This document shows positions 45,214 to 53,106 of a stretch of DNA of 64,000 nucleotides, piece by piece. Every line of letters starts with the position of its first letter. The first letter of the stretch is position 1. Source of the stretch: Alcanivorax nanhaiticus (GTDB taxonomy: Bacteria > Pseudomonadota > Gammaproteobacteria > Pseudomonadales > Alcanivoracaceae); contig NZ_ARXV01000016.1 of assembly GCF_000756665.1 (NCBI RefSeq), positions 34,959 through 98,958 of the forward strand, in the 5' to 3' direction. The notes beneath the pieces are model-generated. The model was given only the letters and a program-made list of their open reading frames with translations. It did no database searches and had not been told where the DNA came from. The position numbers and the translations under genes were made by a program.

Positions 45214-45510
45214 ATGCGCTACGTTTCACTGGCACTGCTTGCCACTGCCGCCCTGCTGAGCGGCTGCCAAAACACGGAATCCGAGGCCCCGCTACCGGAC
45301 GCCTGCTACCAGCCACCAGAATCTGGTATGTGCAAGGCTGCCTTCCAACGCTACTACTTCGATGCCCAGAGCGGAGAATGCCAGGCATTCACCTGGGGCG
45401 GCTGCAAGGGCAGCGTGCCTTTTGAAACCATGGAGAGCTGCGTCACCACCTGCAACGCCAAAGCAGGGGAAAGCGCCACCAAAATGCCAATGAAAGGTGA
45501 GCCCCGATGA
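45214..45510 (+). CDS. Lipoprotein with a Kunitz/BPTI protease-inhibitor domain
   Basis: Protein of 98 residues with a lipobox (LLSGC, Cys18) and, after a short linker, one complete Kunitz domain. Cysteines are at 31, 40, 56, 64, 76 and 80, with spacings 8, 15, 7, 11 and 3; bovine BPTI has 8, 15, 7, 12 and 3. QRYYFDAQSGECQAFTWGGC matches the BPTI core around RYFYNAKAGLCQTFVYGGC. The P1 position is Lys41, directly after Cys40, predicting trypsin-like inhibition. It should be lipid-anchored in the envelope and disulfide-bonded. Kunitz domains are mainly animal; bacterial examples are few. The next gene overlaps by 4 nt. Confidence 0.93.
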   Translation: MRYVSLALLATAALLSGCQNTESEAPLPDACYQPPESGMCKAAFQRYYFDAQSGECQAFTWGGCKGSVPFETMESCVTTCNAKAGESATKMPMKGEPR

Positions 45511-45845
45511 ACGGGGATTCCCGGGCCAACATGGCCAGAGCGGTCTATGTTCTTTATCTGGTAGGCTTGATCACAGGCGGCATCACGGCCATCGCCGGAG
45601 TCATCATCGCTCACCTGTATGCCGGAGAAGCCCCAGCCCCACTGCGTGAGCATTTTCGCTTCCAGTACCGCACATTCTGGATCGGGCTGCTGTACTCCAT
45701 CATTGCCGGCATCACCACCCTCGCCTTTATCGGCGGGTTACTGATGGTGCTGATCACCCTCTGGTGGATTGTGCGCTGCGCTCGGGGCCTGAGTACTCTC
45801 AATCGGGACATTGCGCCCCGAAACGTGGATGGCTGGGGTTTCTGA
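45507..45845 (+). CDS. Small membrane protein, DUF4870-like
   Basis: Protein of 112 residues with three hydrophobic segments (about residues 12-37, 57-75 and 77-92) and a conserved-looking HFRFQYRTFWIGLLY between them. This resembles DUF4870-type small membrane proteins. The start overlaps the Kunitz lipoprotein stop by 4 nt (ATGA), so the two are translated together, and this protein may be a membrane partner or only an operon passenger. Confidence 0.78.
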   Translation: MNGDSRANMARAVYVLYLVGLITGGITAIAGVIIAHLYAGEAPAPLREHFRFQYRTFWIGLLYSIIAGITTLAFIGGLLMVLITLWWIVRCARGLSTLNRDIAPRNVDGWGF

Positions 45846-45928
45846 TCCCCGGTTTTCACAGCAAGCTGTCACCGAATTGCCATTATTGCCCGCCAGACTG
45901 GCGGGCTTCCGACAAGTCAGGAGAAATC

Positions 45929-46609
45929 ATGTTGTCGCCGCGCATTATTGTTGTTGCCCTTTTCGCCCTGGTGCTTTCCGCCTGCGCCCGCAGCCCGGTA
46001 GTTCAGCTCTATGATGGCCCGGTAAAATCCGACACCCAGGTCGTTACCGTACGGGTGCCCAGCCAGCTGGAAGTGTTCACCGTAAACGGCAAGGAAATCG
46101 AGGGGGTAAACACCTTCTTCGCCAGCGACTACAAGGACCTGAAACTGACCCCTGGCCGCTATGAAATTCTCGCCTACTACAAGGAACTGTGGCAGCTGGA
46201 TGCGGACAACCATGAAATTGTCAAAACCAACCCGGCCAACTTCATTGTCGACGGCAAACCCGGTGATATGTGGGTGCTCGGTTACCAACAACCCAAAGAT
46301 GTAGAAGCCGCCCGCGCCATGGAAGACAGCTTCAGTGGCTGGGCGGAAAATACCGCCAGCGGAGAGAAAGTCGCCGCCGAACAATCCGAGCTGATTCTCA
46401 AGCGCGGCTTCCTGGCACCGGTAACCGGCGAAGCCGTCACCACCCCGGCCAGCAACACCGTGGCTCCACAGGCCGAAGTCGCAGCGTCAGCCCCAGCTGC
46501 TGCAGAAGCAGCCACCCCGGCCGCCAGCTATCTGGATACCCTGAAAGCCCAATGGAATCAGGCCACCCCGGAAGAGCGCCGCGAATTCCTGCAGTGGATA
46601 TCGAAATAA
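45929..46609 (+). CDS. DUF2057 (YccT-like) lipoprotein
   Basis: Protein of 226 residues from the ATG at 45929 with CAGGAGA upstream. The lipobox is at VLSACA. RVPSQLEVFTVNGKEIEGVNTFFASDYKDLKLTPGRYEILAYYKELWQLDADNHEIVKT matches, in pieces, the DUF2057 domain. A Pro/Ala/Thr-rich tail (about residues 165-205) and a short helical end follow. Part of an envelope cluster with the Kunitz lipoprotein, 83 nt downstream of its operon. Function unknown. Confidence 0.85.
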   Translation: MLSPRIIVVALFALVLSACARSPVVQLYDGPVKSDTQVVTVRVPSQLEVFTVNGKEIEGVNTFFASDYKDLKLTPGRYEILAYYKELWQLDADNHEIVKTNPANFIVDGKPGDMWVLGYQQPKDVEAARAMEDSFSGWAENTASGEKVAAEQSELILKRGFLAPVTGEAVTTPASNTVAPQAEVAASAPAAAEAATPAASYLDTLKAQWNQATPEERREFLQWISK

Positions 46610-46619
46610 CGAAAAACGA

Positions 46620-46723
46620 AATGAGTTTCGAGTTTCGAGTTTCGAAGAGCAAAACCAGCCCCTTCACGGGCGCAATGGTCTTTCCTTTGATTTTCGCAAC
46701 TCGAAACTCGTCACTCAAAACTG
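46620..46723. repeat. Heptamer inverted repeat, GAGTNNC type (copy A4)
   Basis: The left arm has three tandem GAGTTTC units and GAA; the right arm has GCAACTC, GAAACTC, GTCACTC and AAAACTG. The spacer of about 40 nt begins GCAAAACC. It lies 10 nt after the DUF2057 stop and 4 nt from the stop of the facing YjbQ gene. Confidence 0.87.
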
Positions 46724-46726
46724 CCT

Positions 46727-47146
46727 TTATTCCCCCTGAATCGTCGCCACCAATCTTCTTGCTCCGCCGTGATCACGGTGCTCACAGAGATAGATGCCCT
46801 GCCAGGTGCCTAGCGCCAAACGTCCATCAGTAATGGGGAGACTTAACGACGGACCGATCAACACGCTCTTGATATGCGCCGGCATGTCATCCGGGCCTTC
46901 CAGGGTGTGCTCATAGTAGGGGGCATTTTCCGGTACCATCACATTCAGGTGACGCTCCAGATCACCGCGCACATCCGGGTCGGCATTCTCGTTGATGGTC
47001 AGCGATGCCGAGGTGTGCTGAATAAACAAGTGCAGCAGTCCTACCCTCATCCCGGCCAGCTCCGGCAGTTGTTCCAGCACTTCCCGAGTCACCAGATGAC
47101 AACCCCTGCGTTTTGCCGGGAGCGTCAAGGTTTTCTGTTTCCACAT
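46727..47146 (-). CDS. YjbQ family (UPF0047) protein
   Basis: Protein of 139 residues matching Yjb[26 protein letters not shown] in pieces, [11 protein letters not shown] and [16 protein letters not shown]. The family has a thiamine-phosphate-synthase-like activity reported in vitro, and its in vivo role is unclear. It is divergent from the SDR gene and converges with DUF2057. Confidence 0.93.
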   Translation of the reverse strand: MWKQKTLTLPAKRRGCHLVTREVLEQLPELAGMRVGLLHLFIQHTSASLTINENADPDVRGDLERHLNVMVPENAPYYEHTLEGPDDMPAHIKSVLIGPSLSLPITDGRLALGTWQGIYLCEHRDHGGARRLVATIQGE

Positions 47147-47240
47147 ATCGGTATTCCACTAACGGTGGCTTCGTCCTGTTTTGACCTTGGCTCGCTGCAA
47201 GATCATCGGCAGACTCAATGTCTTACCACAGGGAGCAGAC

Positions 47241-48047
47241 ATGAAACTTAACGGCCAGACCATTGTACTCACCGGTGCCTCCAGTGGCATTGGGGCAGAA
47301 GCCGCTATTCTGATGGCCAAACGTGGTGCTAGGCTGTGCCTGGTGGCCCGCCGCGAGGAACAGCTGCGAGAAGTGCAGCAGCGGGTGGAAGCGGAAGGCG
47401 CTTATGCCGCTATCTACCCCTGTGATCTGAGCGACAACAATGCCATCGAGGCCTGTGCCACCCGTATCCTGGCCGAGCAACCGCAGATTGATGCACTGGT
47501 GAACAATGCTGCGCACTCCATCCGCCGTCCCATTGAACAATCACTGGACCGGCTGCATGATTTTGAACGCACGGTGCAACTCAACTATATCGGCGCCGTT
47601 GCCATGACACTGAAACTGCTGCCGCGTTTTCTGGAGCAGGGGCACGGTCATGTGGTGAATATTTCCAGCCTCTCAACCCAGATTCCCATCCCGCTGTTTT
47701 CCGCCTATCTGGCCAGCAAGAGCGCGCTGGAATCCTTCACTCGCTCACTGCAGGCGGAAATGGGACATCAAGGCATCAGCACCACGGTGGTCTATTTTCC
47801 CATGGTGCGCACTCCCATGTCCTCCCGTACCGCCATCTACAAATACATGCCCATGATGCATGTAAAGAAAGCGGCAGGCTGGATTGTGGAAGCCTGCGAA
47901 AAACGCCCTGCGCGCATCGCCCGCCCCATGGGCAAACTTGGCAGCGTATTACTGGCCGCCGCCCCCGGCCCCATCACCAAACTGCCCCAGCCACTGTTTA
48001 GAGGCATGGATCAGCTGCTGGCGAGTCGGTTGAAGAAGAAAGGGTAA
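47241..48047 (+). CDS. Short-chain dehydrogenase/reductase
   Basis: Protein of 268 residues with the NAD(P)-binding TGASSGIG near the N-terminus, an NNAA motif (LVNNAAHS) and the catalytic Ser-Tyr-Lys in NISSLSTQIPIPLFSAYLASK. The C-terminal ~70 residues carry hydrophobic stretches (SVLLAAAPGPITKLP) as in fatty-acyl-CoA-reductase-like SDRs of Alcanivorax relatives. The ATG at 47241 has GGGAG upstream. Substrate unknown; a long-chain acyl or alcohol substrate is plausible from the hydrophobic C-terminus. Confidence 0.88.
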   Translation: MKLNGQTIVLTGASSGIGAEAAILMAKRGARLCLVARREEQLREVQQRVEAEGAYAAIYPCDLSDNNAIEACATRILAEQPQIDALVNNAAHSIRRPIEQSLDRLHDFERTVQLNYIGAVAMTLKLLPRFLEQGHGHVVNISSLSTQIPIPLFSAYLASKSALESFTRSLQAEMGHQGISTTVVYFPMVRTPMSSRTAIYKYMPMMHVKKAAGWIVEACEKRPARIARPMGKLGSVLLAAAPGPITKLPQPLFRGMDQLLASRLKKKG

Positions 48048-48052
48048 AAGCA

Positions 48053-48161
48053 GGAGCGAGTTTCGAGTCACGAGTTTCGAAAAGCGAAAACATGAAACCA
48101 CCCATCGACCCAGCCTGGTGGATTTTGACTTTTGCAACTCGAAACTCGTTACTCGAAACTA
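48053..48161. repeat. Heptamer inverted repeat, GAGTNNC type (copy A5)
   Basis: The left arm reads GAGTTTC, GAGTCAC, GAGTTTC, GAAAAGC; the right arm reads GCAACTC, GAAACTC, GTTACTC, GAAACTA. The spacer is about 45 nt. It begins 6 nt after the SDR stop and ends 5 nt from the stop of the facing dehydrogenase gene. Confidence 0.87.
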
Positions 48162-48165
48162 TTTT

Positions 48166-49116
48166 TTAATTCACCACATTCGTCGCCGTTCCCGCCTGCC
48201 AGTTCTCGATATTACTCACCACCCCATCCAGCAGCCGCTGCCGACACTCCCGAGTGCCCCAGGCATTGTGCGGGGTAATGATCAGGTTGGGGATGTCTGC
48301 GCTCAGCAGGACATGATCGCGGCGAGGAGGTTCACTGCTCAGCACATCCAGACCGGCACCACCGAGCTGCCCACTGCGCAGGGCATCGGCCAGTGCCTGC
48401 TCATCCACCAGACCACCTCGGGATGTGTTGATCAACAGGGCACCCGGCTTCATCTGTGACAGGAACGCGGCATCAACCAGTTTTTCAGTTTGCGGCGTCA
48501 GCGGACAGTGGAGACTCACCACGTCAGATTGCAACAGTAACTCACTCAAGGGTACGCGACCTTCATGGCTGCGGCCGCTGAACGACTGGGCGACAGCGAT
48601 CTTCATGCCGAAAGCTTCCGCAAGTCTGGCCGTTTCCCGGCCTAGATCCCCATAACCAATGATACCCAGCGTTTTCCCGGCCAGCTCCATGATCGGATAA
48701 TCAAGCAAGCAGAACTGTCGACCATCACTCCAGTCACCCCGCTTCACGGCCTGGTCATATTGCAGGCAGTGTGTCGCCAGGGTGAGCATCAACATCAAGC
48801 TATGCTGCGCTACTGCCGCACGGGCATAGCCCGAAACGTTGCACACCGTGATGCCTTGCTCCCGGGCCGCATTCAGGTCCACATTATTGGTACCGGTGGC
48901 ACAAATACAGATAAGCTTGAGGGACGGACAGGCCGCCAGCGTTGCCGCATCCAGCAGCACCTTGTTGGTGATCACCACCTCCGCATGCTGTAAACGCTCA
49001 ACACGCTGCGCCGGATCCGTAAAGGGGTAGAAGGTCCAGGACATCAAGGCCTGTAATGTGCTGAAGTCCAGCTCATCGGGGTTAACGGTTTCCGAATCGA
49101 GAAAGACACCTTGCAT
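48166..49116 (-). CDS. D-2-hydroxyacid dehydrogenase family protein
   Basis: Protein of 316 residues with a Rossmann domain GKTLGIIGYGDLGRETARLAEAFG and the catalytic residues in NTSRGGLVDEQAL (Arg), the GLDVLSSEPP Glu and the ITPHNAWGT His. It most resembles glycerate/hydroxypyruvate or related 2-hydroxyacid dehydrogenases. The ATG at 49116 lies after AGGA; a GTG at 49122 is an alternative. Its start is only 23 nt from the divergent DUF523 gene start. Confidence 0.9.
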   Translation of the reverse strand: MQGVFLDSETVNPDELDFSTLQALMSWTFYPFTDPAQRVERLQHAEVVITNKVLLDAATLAACPSLKLICICATGTNNVDLNAAREQGITVCNVSGYARAAVAQHSLMLMLTLATHCLQYDQAVKRGDWSDGRQFCLLDYPIMELAGKTLGIIGYGDLGRETARLAEAFGMKIAVAQSFSGRSHEGRVPLSELLLQSDVVSLHCPLTPQTEKLVDAAFLSQMKPGALLINTSRGGLVDEQALADALRSGQLGGAGLDVLSSEPPRRDHVLLSADIPNLIITPHNAWGTRECRQRLLDGVVSNIENWQAGTATNVVN

Positions 49117-49139
49117 GATCACGTCCTTCAGAGGGAAAA

Positions 49140-49826
49140 ATGAAAATGGGAGCCCCCATGCTAACGGATCTACTGGAAAAAATGGGCTTTTCAGTGCCGC
49201 AGCAGGATTGGCAAAAACCGGTCATTGGGGTGAGTGCCTGCCTCACCGGGCAGAAGGTGCGGTACGACGGCGATCACAAACACAATGGGATCGTGATGCA
49301 TCAACTTGCCCCGCTGATGCGCTTTCGTGAAACCTGCCCCGAAGTCAGCATTGGCCTGCCCATTCCCCGCCCCCCCATTCAAGTGGTACAGCTTGACGGC
49401 CAGCAACGGGTTCTCGGCGTTGCAGATACCAACATGGATTATACTGAGGCTCTGGAGCAAGTAGCGGAACGTATGGGCGACCCTCTTTGCGGGTTTGTAC
49501 TCAAGGCTCGCTCACCCAGCTGCGGACACCTGACCACACCACTGCACGATGAACATGGCAACAACATTGCCACCGGCTCCGGCGCCTTTGCCCGCAAACT
49601 GCACGAACTCTATCCCCGTATCGCGCTGGCCAATGAAAGCGACCTGGAAAAACCGGTCTTCCTGCAACAGTTTTTGCTTCAGGTCTTCTGCTACCAACAA
49701 TGGCATCACAACGATCATCAAGGCAGCTGGCTGCAACAACGGCTGGAGAAAAGCGAATTATTGGAAGAGCCACTGAGGACGAATTTCCAGCACTACCTGT
49801 CCCGCCTCAGCCAAGCAATGCACTAG
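49140..49826 (+). CDS. DUF523 family protein
   Basis: Protein of 228 residues with VSACLTGQKVRYDGDHKHN, CPEVSIGLPIPRPPIQ and FVLKARSPSCG, which define DUF523. Conserved Cys residues in these motifs could bind metal or a cluster. The C-terminal portion (about 165-228) looks like the start of the DUF1722 (YbgA) partner seen in longer proteins but is shorter. AGGGA precedes the ATG. Function unknown; often near photolyase genes, but none is here. Confidence 0.87.
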   Translation: MKMGAPMLTDLLEKMGFSVPQQDWQKPVIGVSACLTGQKVRYDGDHKHNGIVMHQLAPLMRFRETCPEVSIGLPIPRPPIQVVQLDGQQRVLGVADTNMDYTEALEQVAERMGDPLCGFVLKARSPSCGHLTTPLHDEHGNNIATGSGAFARKLHELYPRIALANESDLEKPVFLQQFLLQVFCYQQWHHNDHQGSWLQQRLEKSELLEEPLRTNFQHYLSRLSQAMH

Positions 49827-49837
49827 AAAAGACAATT

Positions 49838-49868
49838 AATAGTTAACAGTGAATAGTTAATAGCTAAA
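49838..49868. repeat. Heptamer tandem TAGTTAA/CAGTGAA (copy D2)
   Basis: Units TAGTTAA, CAGTGAA, TAGTTAA, TAGCTAA occur in 7-nt phase just after the DUF523 stop. It is the inverse orientation of the D1 set next to cobO. It forms the left flank of the A6 element. Confidence 0.7.
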
Positions 49869-49889
49869 AGGCAAAACCGGGGTCAACTG

Positions 49890-49980
49890 CAGGAGCGAAG
49901 CGAGTACGAGTTGCGAAAATCTTCAACCCCTATCGCTTTCTGGTTTTGCCTTTCGAAACTCGCGACCCGTCACTCGAACT
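49890..49980. repeat. Heptamer inverted repeat, GAGTNNC type (copy A6)
   Basis: The left arm is eroded (GAAGC, GAGTAC, GAGTTGC, GAA); the right arm is clear (GAAACTC, GCGACCC, GTCACTC, GAACTG). GCAAAACC at 49871 and GGTTTTGC at 49942 form an outer stem. It lies between the convergent DUF523 and DUF4112 genes. Confidence 0.8.
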
Positions 49981-50051
49981 GACTTCCTTTATGAGACAAG
50001 CTCATGCGGGTTTCTCTGAGCACGCGGTATTCTTTGTGGCGCGACACAGGA

Positions 50052-50504
50052 TCAAAGAATTAACGTCAGCCCACCGGTAATAATGGCAAAAAAGATCGAC
50101 AGCCAGATAAGGGTCCACCAGGGGAAGGATTTCGGTGGCGGCTCAATTTCCAGTTGCTCTTCCAGGTACCGCTTCAACAATTCTGTATTGCGGGTGTTGG
50201 CTTTGTAGATAGCATCAAAGGCATCGCCAACTACCGGCAGAAGGCCACCCAGAAAATCGATCAGCATATTACGCACCATGCGTAACTTGACCTTGCTGCT
50301 GGCCCCCGCCCGCTGCGCCTCAACCAGTACATAGCTGGCCAACAGCAGACCTGCCAGATCCCCAAAGCCAGGTATCAACCCGATCAAGGCTTCAGCACCG
50401 AAACGAAACTTGGTAAAGGGAATGCCGATACTGCTATCGGTAAAGCGGCTGAATTTCTCCAGCCGCGCCAGCGCTGCGCGCTGCTTTTCTTCACTGACTG
50501 CCAT
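50052..50504 (-). CDS. DUF4112 membrane protein
   Basis: Protein of 150 residues with the DUF4112 landmarks DSSIGIPFTKFRFGAEALIGLIPGFGDLAG and NMLIDFLGGLLPVVGDAFDAIYKANTRN, in pieces, and a C-terminal membrane segment (about 130-148). Its start codon overlaps the stop of the Rieske gene (TGATG), so the two are coupled. Function unknown. Confidence 0.88.
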   Translation of the reverse strand: MAVSEEKQRAALARLEKFSRFTDSSIGIPFTKFRFGAEALIGLIPGFGDLAGLLLASYVLVEAQRAGASSKVKLRMVRNMLIDFLGGLLPVVGDAFDAIYKANTRNTELLKRYLEEQLEIEPPPKSFPWWTLIWLSIFFAIITGGLTLIL

Positions 50505-50848
50505 CAGATCTCCACGAACAACTGGCCGTTCTCTTCGCTCACTGGCCAGGTATCCAGTTTTTTCTCACCACGGACCACATTAAGCAGCTGCACGCCGGGA
50601 GGGAAATTGGCCCATTCGCTCACATCGCCTGTACGGATGTCGAAACGGGCGCGATGCAGCGGGCATTGAACGCACTTGTCATCCACAATTTTGCCTTTGC
50701 CTAGCGAGGCAAACATGTGGCTACATCGGGCCTGGGTGGCATAAAAACCGTCACTCAGATGGTACACCACCAGTTTGGTATCACCGGCCTGCATGGCCTT
50801 GCTCTTACCCTGGGGAATATCACTGCTGGCACAGAGTCCATAACGCAT
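50504..50848 (-). CDS. Rieske-type [2Fe-2S] protein
   Basis: Protein of 114 residues with the two-part Rieske cluster motif CSHMFASLGKG and CVQCPLHRARF (CxH...CxxH). It is the size of a stand-alone Rieske ferredoxin like those of dioxygenase or nitrite reductase small-subunit (NirD) systems. No oxygenase is adjacent. Coupled with DUF4112 by a 1-nt overlap; a heptamer repeat lies upstream, between it and the speA stop. Confidence 0.9.
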   Translation of the reverse strand: MRYGLCASSDIPQGKSKAMQAGDTKLVVYHLSDGFYATQARCSHMFASLGKGKIVDDKCVQCPLHRARFDIRTGDVSEWANFPPGVQLLNVVRGEKKLDTWPVSEENGQLFVEI

Positions 50849-50874
50849 ATTGCTCTCCTTGCTGGCTGAAAATC

Positions 50875-51028
50875 AGTTGCAAGTTGAAAGTTTCAAGTCG
50901 CAACGCGGATTAAGCATCATCTTGCTGCATAGGCAGTGCCCGCGCTTGTCGCTGGGCGCGGGCACTGCGCATAAGAACCAGGTGAACATTTTTCGCGTTG
51001 CAACTTTCAACTTGAAACTTGCAACTCA
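50875..51028. repeat. Heptamer inverted repeat, AAGTNNC type (copy B4) with central GC hairpin
   Basis: The left arm has AGTTGCA, AGTTGAA, AGTTTCA, AGTCGCA; the right arm has TTGCAAC, TTTCAAC, TTGAAAC, TTGCAAC. The central hairpin is AGTGCCCGCGC / GCGCGGGCACT at 50934-50967. It abuts the speA stop codon, and the tandem Rieske gene starts about 27 nt from its other end, so here it sits between genes on the same strand. Confidence 0.87.
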
Positions 51029-52909
51029 CTATTCCAGATAGGTATACCCTGCCAGCCCTTCCCGTACCAGTTCGATGAAGCCATCCTGCTCTTCGGCGCT
51101 CAGATGGGCCTGGCGACAATTCTGCTCCAGGGTCTCCAGCAGCCGCTCCGGATCATAGTTCACGTAGCGCAGCACCGAGCTGACCGTGTCACCCTGGATC
51201 GCATGGTCGAGCACGATTCGACCCTCTTCTGTCACATCCACATCCACCGAGTCGGTATCGCCGAACAGGTTGTGCATGTCACCGAGGATTTCCTGGTAAG
51301 CCCCCACCATGAAGATCCCCAGGTGACCGTTGATCTCGTCCGGTAATGGCAGGGACGATTCCACCCCTTCACCATCCACAAACTGGTCGATACGGCCATC
51401 GGAATCACAGGTGATGTCCTGCAACACCGCACGGCGGGTGACCGGCTGATTGAGGCCGGACAGTGGCAGCACAGGGAAGACCTGATTGATACCCCACACA
51501 TCCGGCACTGACTGAAACACAGAGAAATTCACGAACAGTTTGTCGGCCAGGGTCTCATTGAGGTTATCCAGCAGCTCGCGCTGTTGTTTGCGCAACGGAT
51601 TCAGGCGGCCGCGCAGAGCCAGCAGGCAGTTGGTATAGAGCTGCTCGCCACGGGCGCGGGTATCCAGCCCCAGATCACCGGCCAGATAACGCTGGTGAAT
51701 GTCCTGCCAGGCGCCCACCACTTCAGGGAAACGCTCCAGCAGGTTGCCCGCCTCACCCTGCAACTGCTGCTGCAAATCCCACAGCTGATGCAGCTCGGCA
51801 GCGTCGTTCTCCGTCGGGGTGGCCACGCTCACCGGCGCAAGAGATTCCTGATCGGTGATATTCACCAGCAGCACCGCATGGTGCGCAGTCAGCGCCCGGC
51901 CGGATTCGGAAATGATGTTGGGTTCAGGCAGACCGCGTTGCTGACACTGTTGCTGCAGGGTCTGCACGATATGGCGGGCGTAGTCCGCCACTCCATAGTT
52001 CATGGAACAGTAGGAACGCGAATGGGTGCCCTCATAATCCACGCCCAGACCACCGCCCACATCCACAGTTTCCACCGCCGCGCCCAGCGCACGCATCTCG
52101 GCGTAGTAACGGGCCGCCTCTCGCATGCCGGCCTTGATGTCCTGAATATTCGCCACCTGGGAACCGAGATGGAAGTGCAGCAGCTTCACGCAATCCAGCC
52201 GTCCCGCCTGACGGCAGTGCTCAATAGCGCTCATCAACTGTGGCGCACTAAGCCCGAACTTGGACTTTTCACCACCGGTATTTTGCCAGTTGCCCTTGCT
52301 GATGCTCATCAGCCGCACGCGCAGCCCAATGCGCGGGGATACCCCAAGCTCATCCGCAATGCTCAGCAAGGCGGGCAGTTCGGACATCTTCTCCACCACG
52401 ATATGAACGTGGCAGCCGAGCTTCTCGCCCATCAACGCCAGACGCAGGTATTCCGCATCCTTGTAGCCATTGCAAACGATGGTGTCACCGGGATTGGACA
52501 ATGCCAGCACGGCCAGCAGCTCTGGCTTGGAGCCAGCCTCAAGGCCGATGCGCTCACCGTCTTCTCGGGCACGAATGATTTCATGCACCACCCGGCGCTG
52601 CTGGTTTACCTTGATGGGATAAACCGGCGTGTACTGCCCCTGATACCCCTGACCATCGATCGCTTCGCGGAAGGCCCCGGCCAGCTGCTTTACCCGCTGG
52701 CGCAGAATCCCGGAAAAACGCGCCAGTACCGGCGCCCGCAATCCGGCCGCCCGGCAGGCTTCCAGCACGGCTTCCAGAGTGGCCTCACCGCCCTGCTCGC
52801 CATTGGGTCGCACACACAACTCGCCGCTCTGATCAATGCGGAAATAGCTGTCTCCCCAGCGATCCACATTGTAGATATCGCTAGCCGGTACGGAGCTTGA
52901 ATCGGTCAT
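51029..52909 (-). CDS. speA: Biosynthetic arginine decarboxylase
   Basis: PLP enzyme of 626 residues, fold III, that makes agmatine for polyamine synthesis. The PLP lysine is in YPIKVNQQRRV near residue 98; NGYKDAEYLRLAL, LHFHLGSQ and DVGGGLGVDYEG are present. The C-terminal FMVGAYQEILGDMHNLFGD is typical of SpeA. The ATG at 52909 follows AGGACAGG. It is divergent from speE across 197 nt, so the two polyamine genes may share control. speB (agmatinase) is not in the window. Confidence 0.97.
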   Translation of the reverse strand: MTDSSSVPASDIYNVDRWGDSYFRIDQSGELCVRPNGEQGGEATLEAVLEACRAAGLRAPVLARFSGILRQRVKQLAGAFREAIDGQGYQGQYTPVYPIKVNQQRRVVHEIIRAREDGERIGLEAGSKPELLAVLALSNPGDTIVCNGYKDAEYLRLALMGEKLGCHVHIVVEKMSELPALLSIADELGVSPRIGLRVRLMSISKGNWQNTGGEKSKFGLSAPQLMSAIEHCRQAGRLDCVKLLHFHLGSQVANIQDIKAGMREAARYYAEMRALGAAVETVDVGGGLGVDYEGTHSRSYCSMNYGVADYARHIVQTLQQQCQQRGLPEPNIISESGRALTAHHAVLLVNITDQESLAPVSVATPTENDAAELHQLWDLQQQLQGEAGNLLERFPEVVGAWQDIHQRYLAGDLGLDTRARGEQLYTNCLLALRGRLNPLRKQQRELLDNLNETLADKLFVNFSVFQSVPDVWGINQVFPVLPLSGLNQPVTRRAVLQDITCDSDGRIDQFVDGEGVESSLPLPDEINGHLGIFMVGAYQEILGDMHNLFGDTDSVDVDVTEEGRIVLDHAIQGDTVSSVLRYVNYDPERLLETLEQNCRQAHLSAEEQDGFIELVREGLAGYTYLE

Positions 52910-53106
52910 TACCTGTCCTGTTAACGCTGACATGCAACACGCACCACAGTGGCGCGCTCATGGCCGCCATTATGCCTGTCTGCCGCCATCCGTCGCATCC
53001 CTTTTTAGGACCTGGATTCAACCTTTGACAGGGGGGGCAGAGGTCTTACAATCGCGACTATTAACCACCCAGGGGGCAACCACGCTCCCATCCACTGGAA
53101 AGGCCC

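Noticed and set aside
46620..46723. Heptamer elements as ordinary rho-independent terminators
   Set aside because: No T-tract follows the arms and the loops are long; a role at 3' ends is suggested only by position.
51584..52900. Open frame of 438 codons on the plus strand opposite speA
   Set aside because: No recognisable motif, and speA is unambiguous on the other strand.
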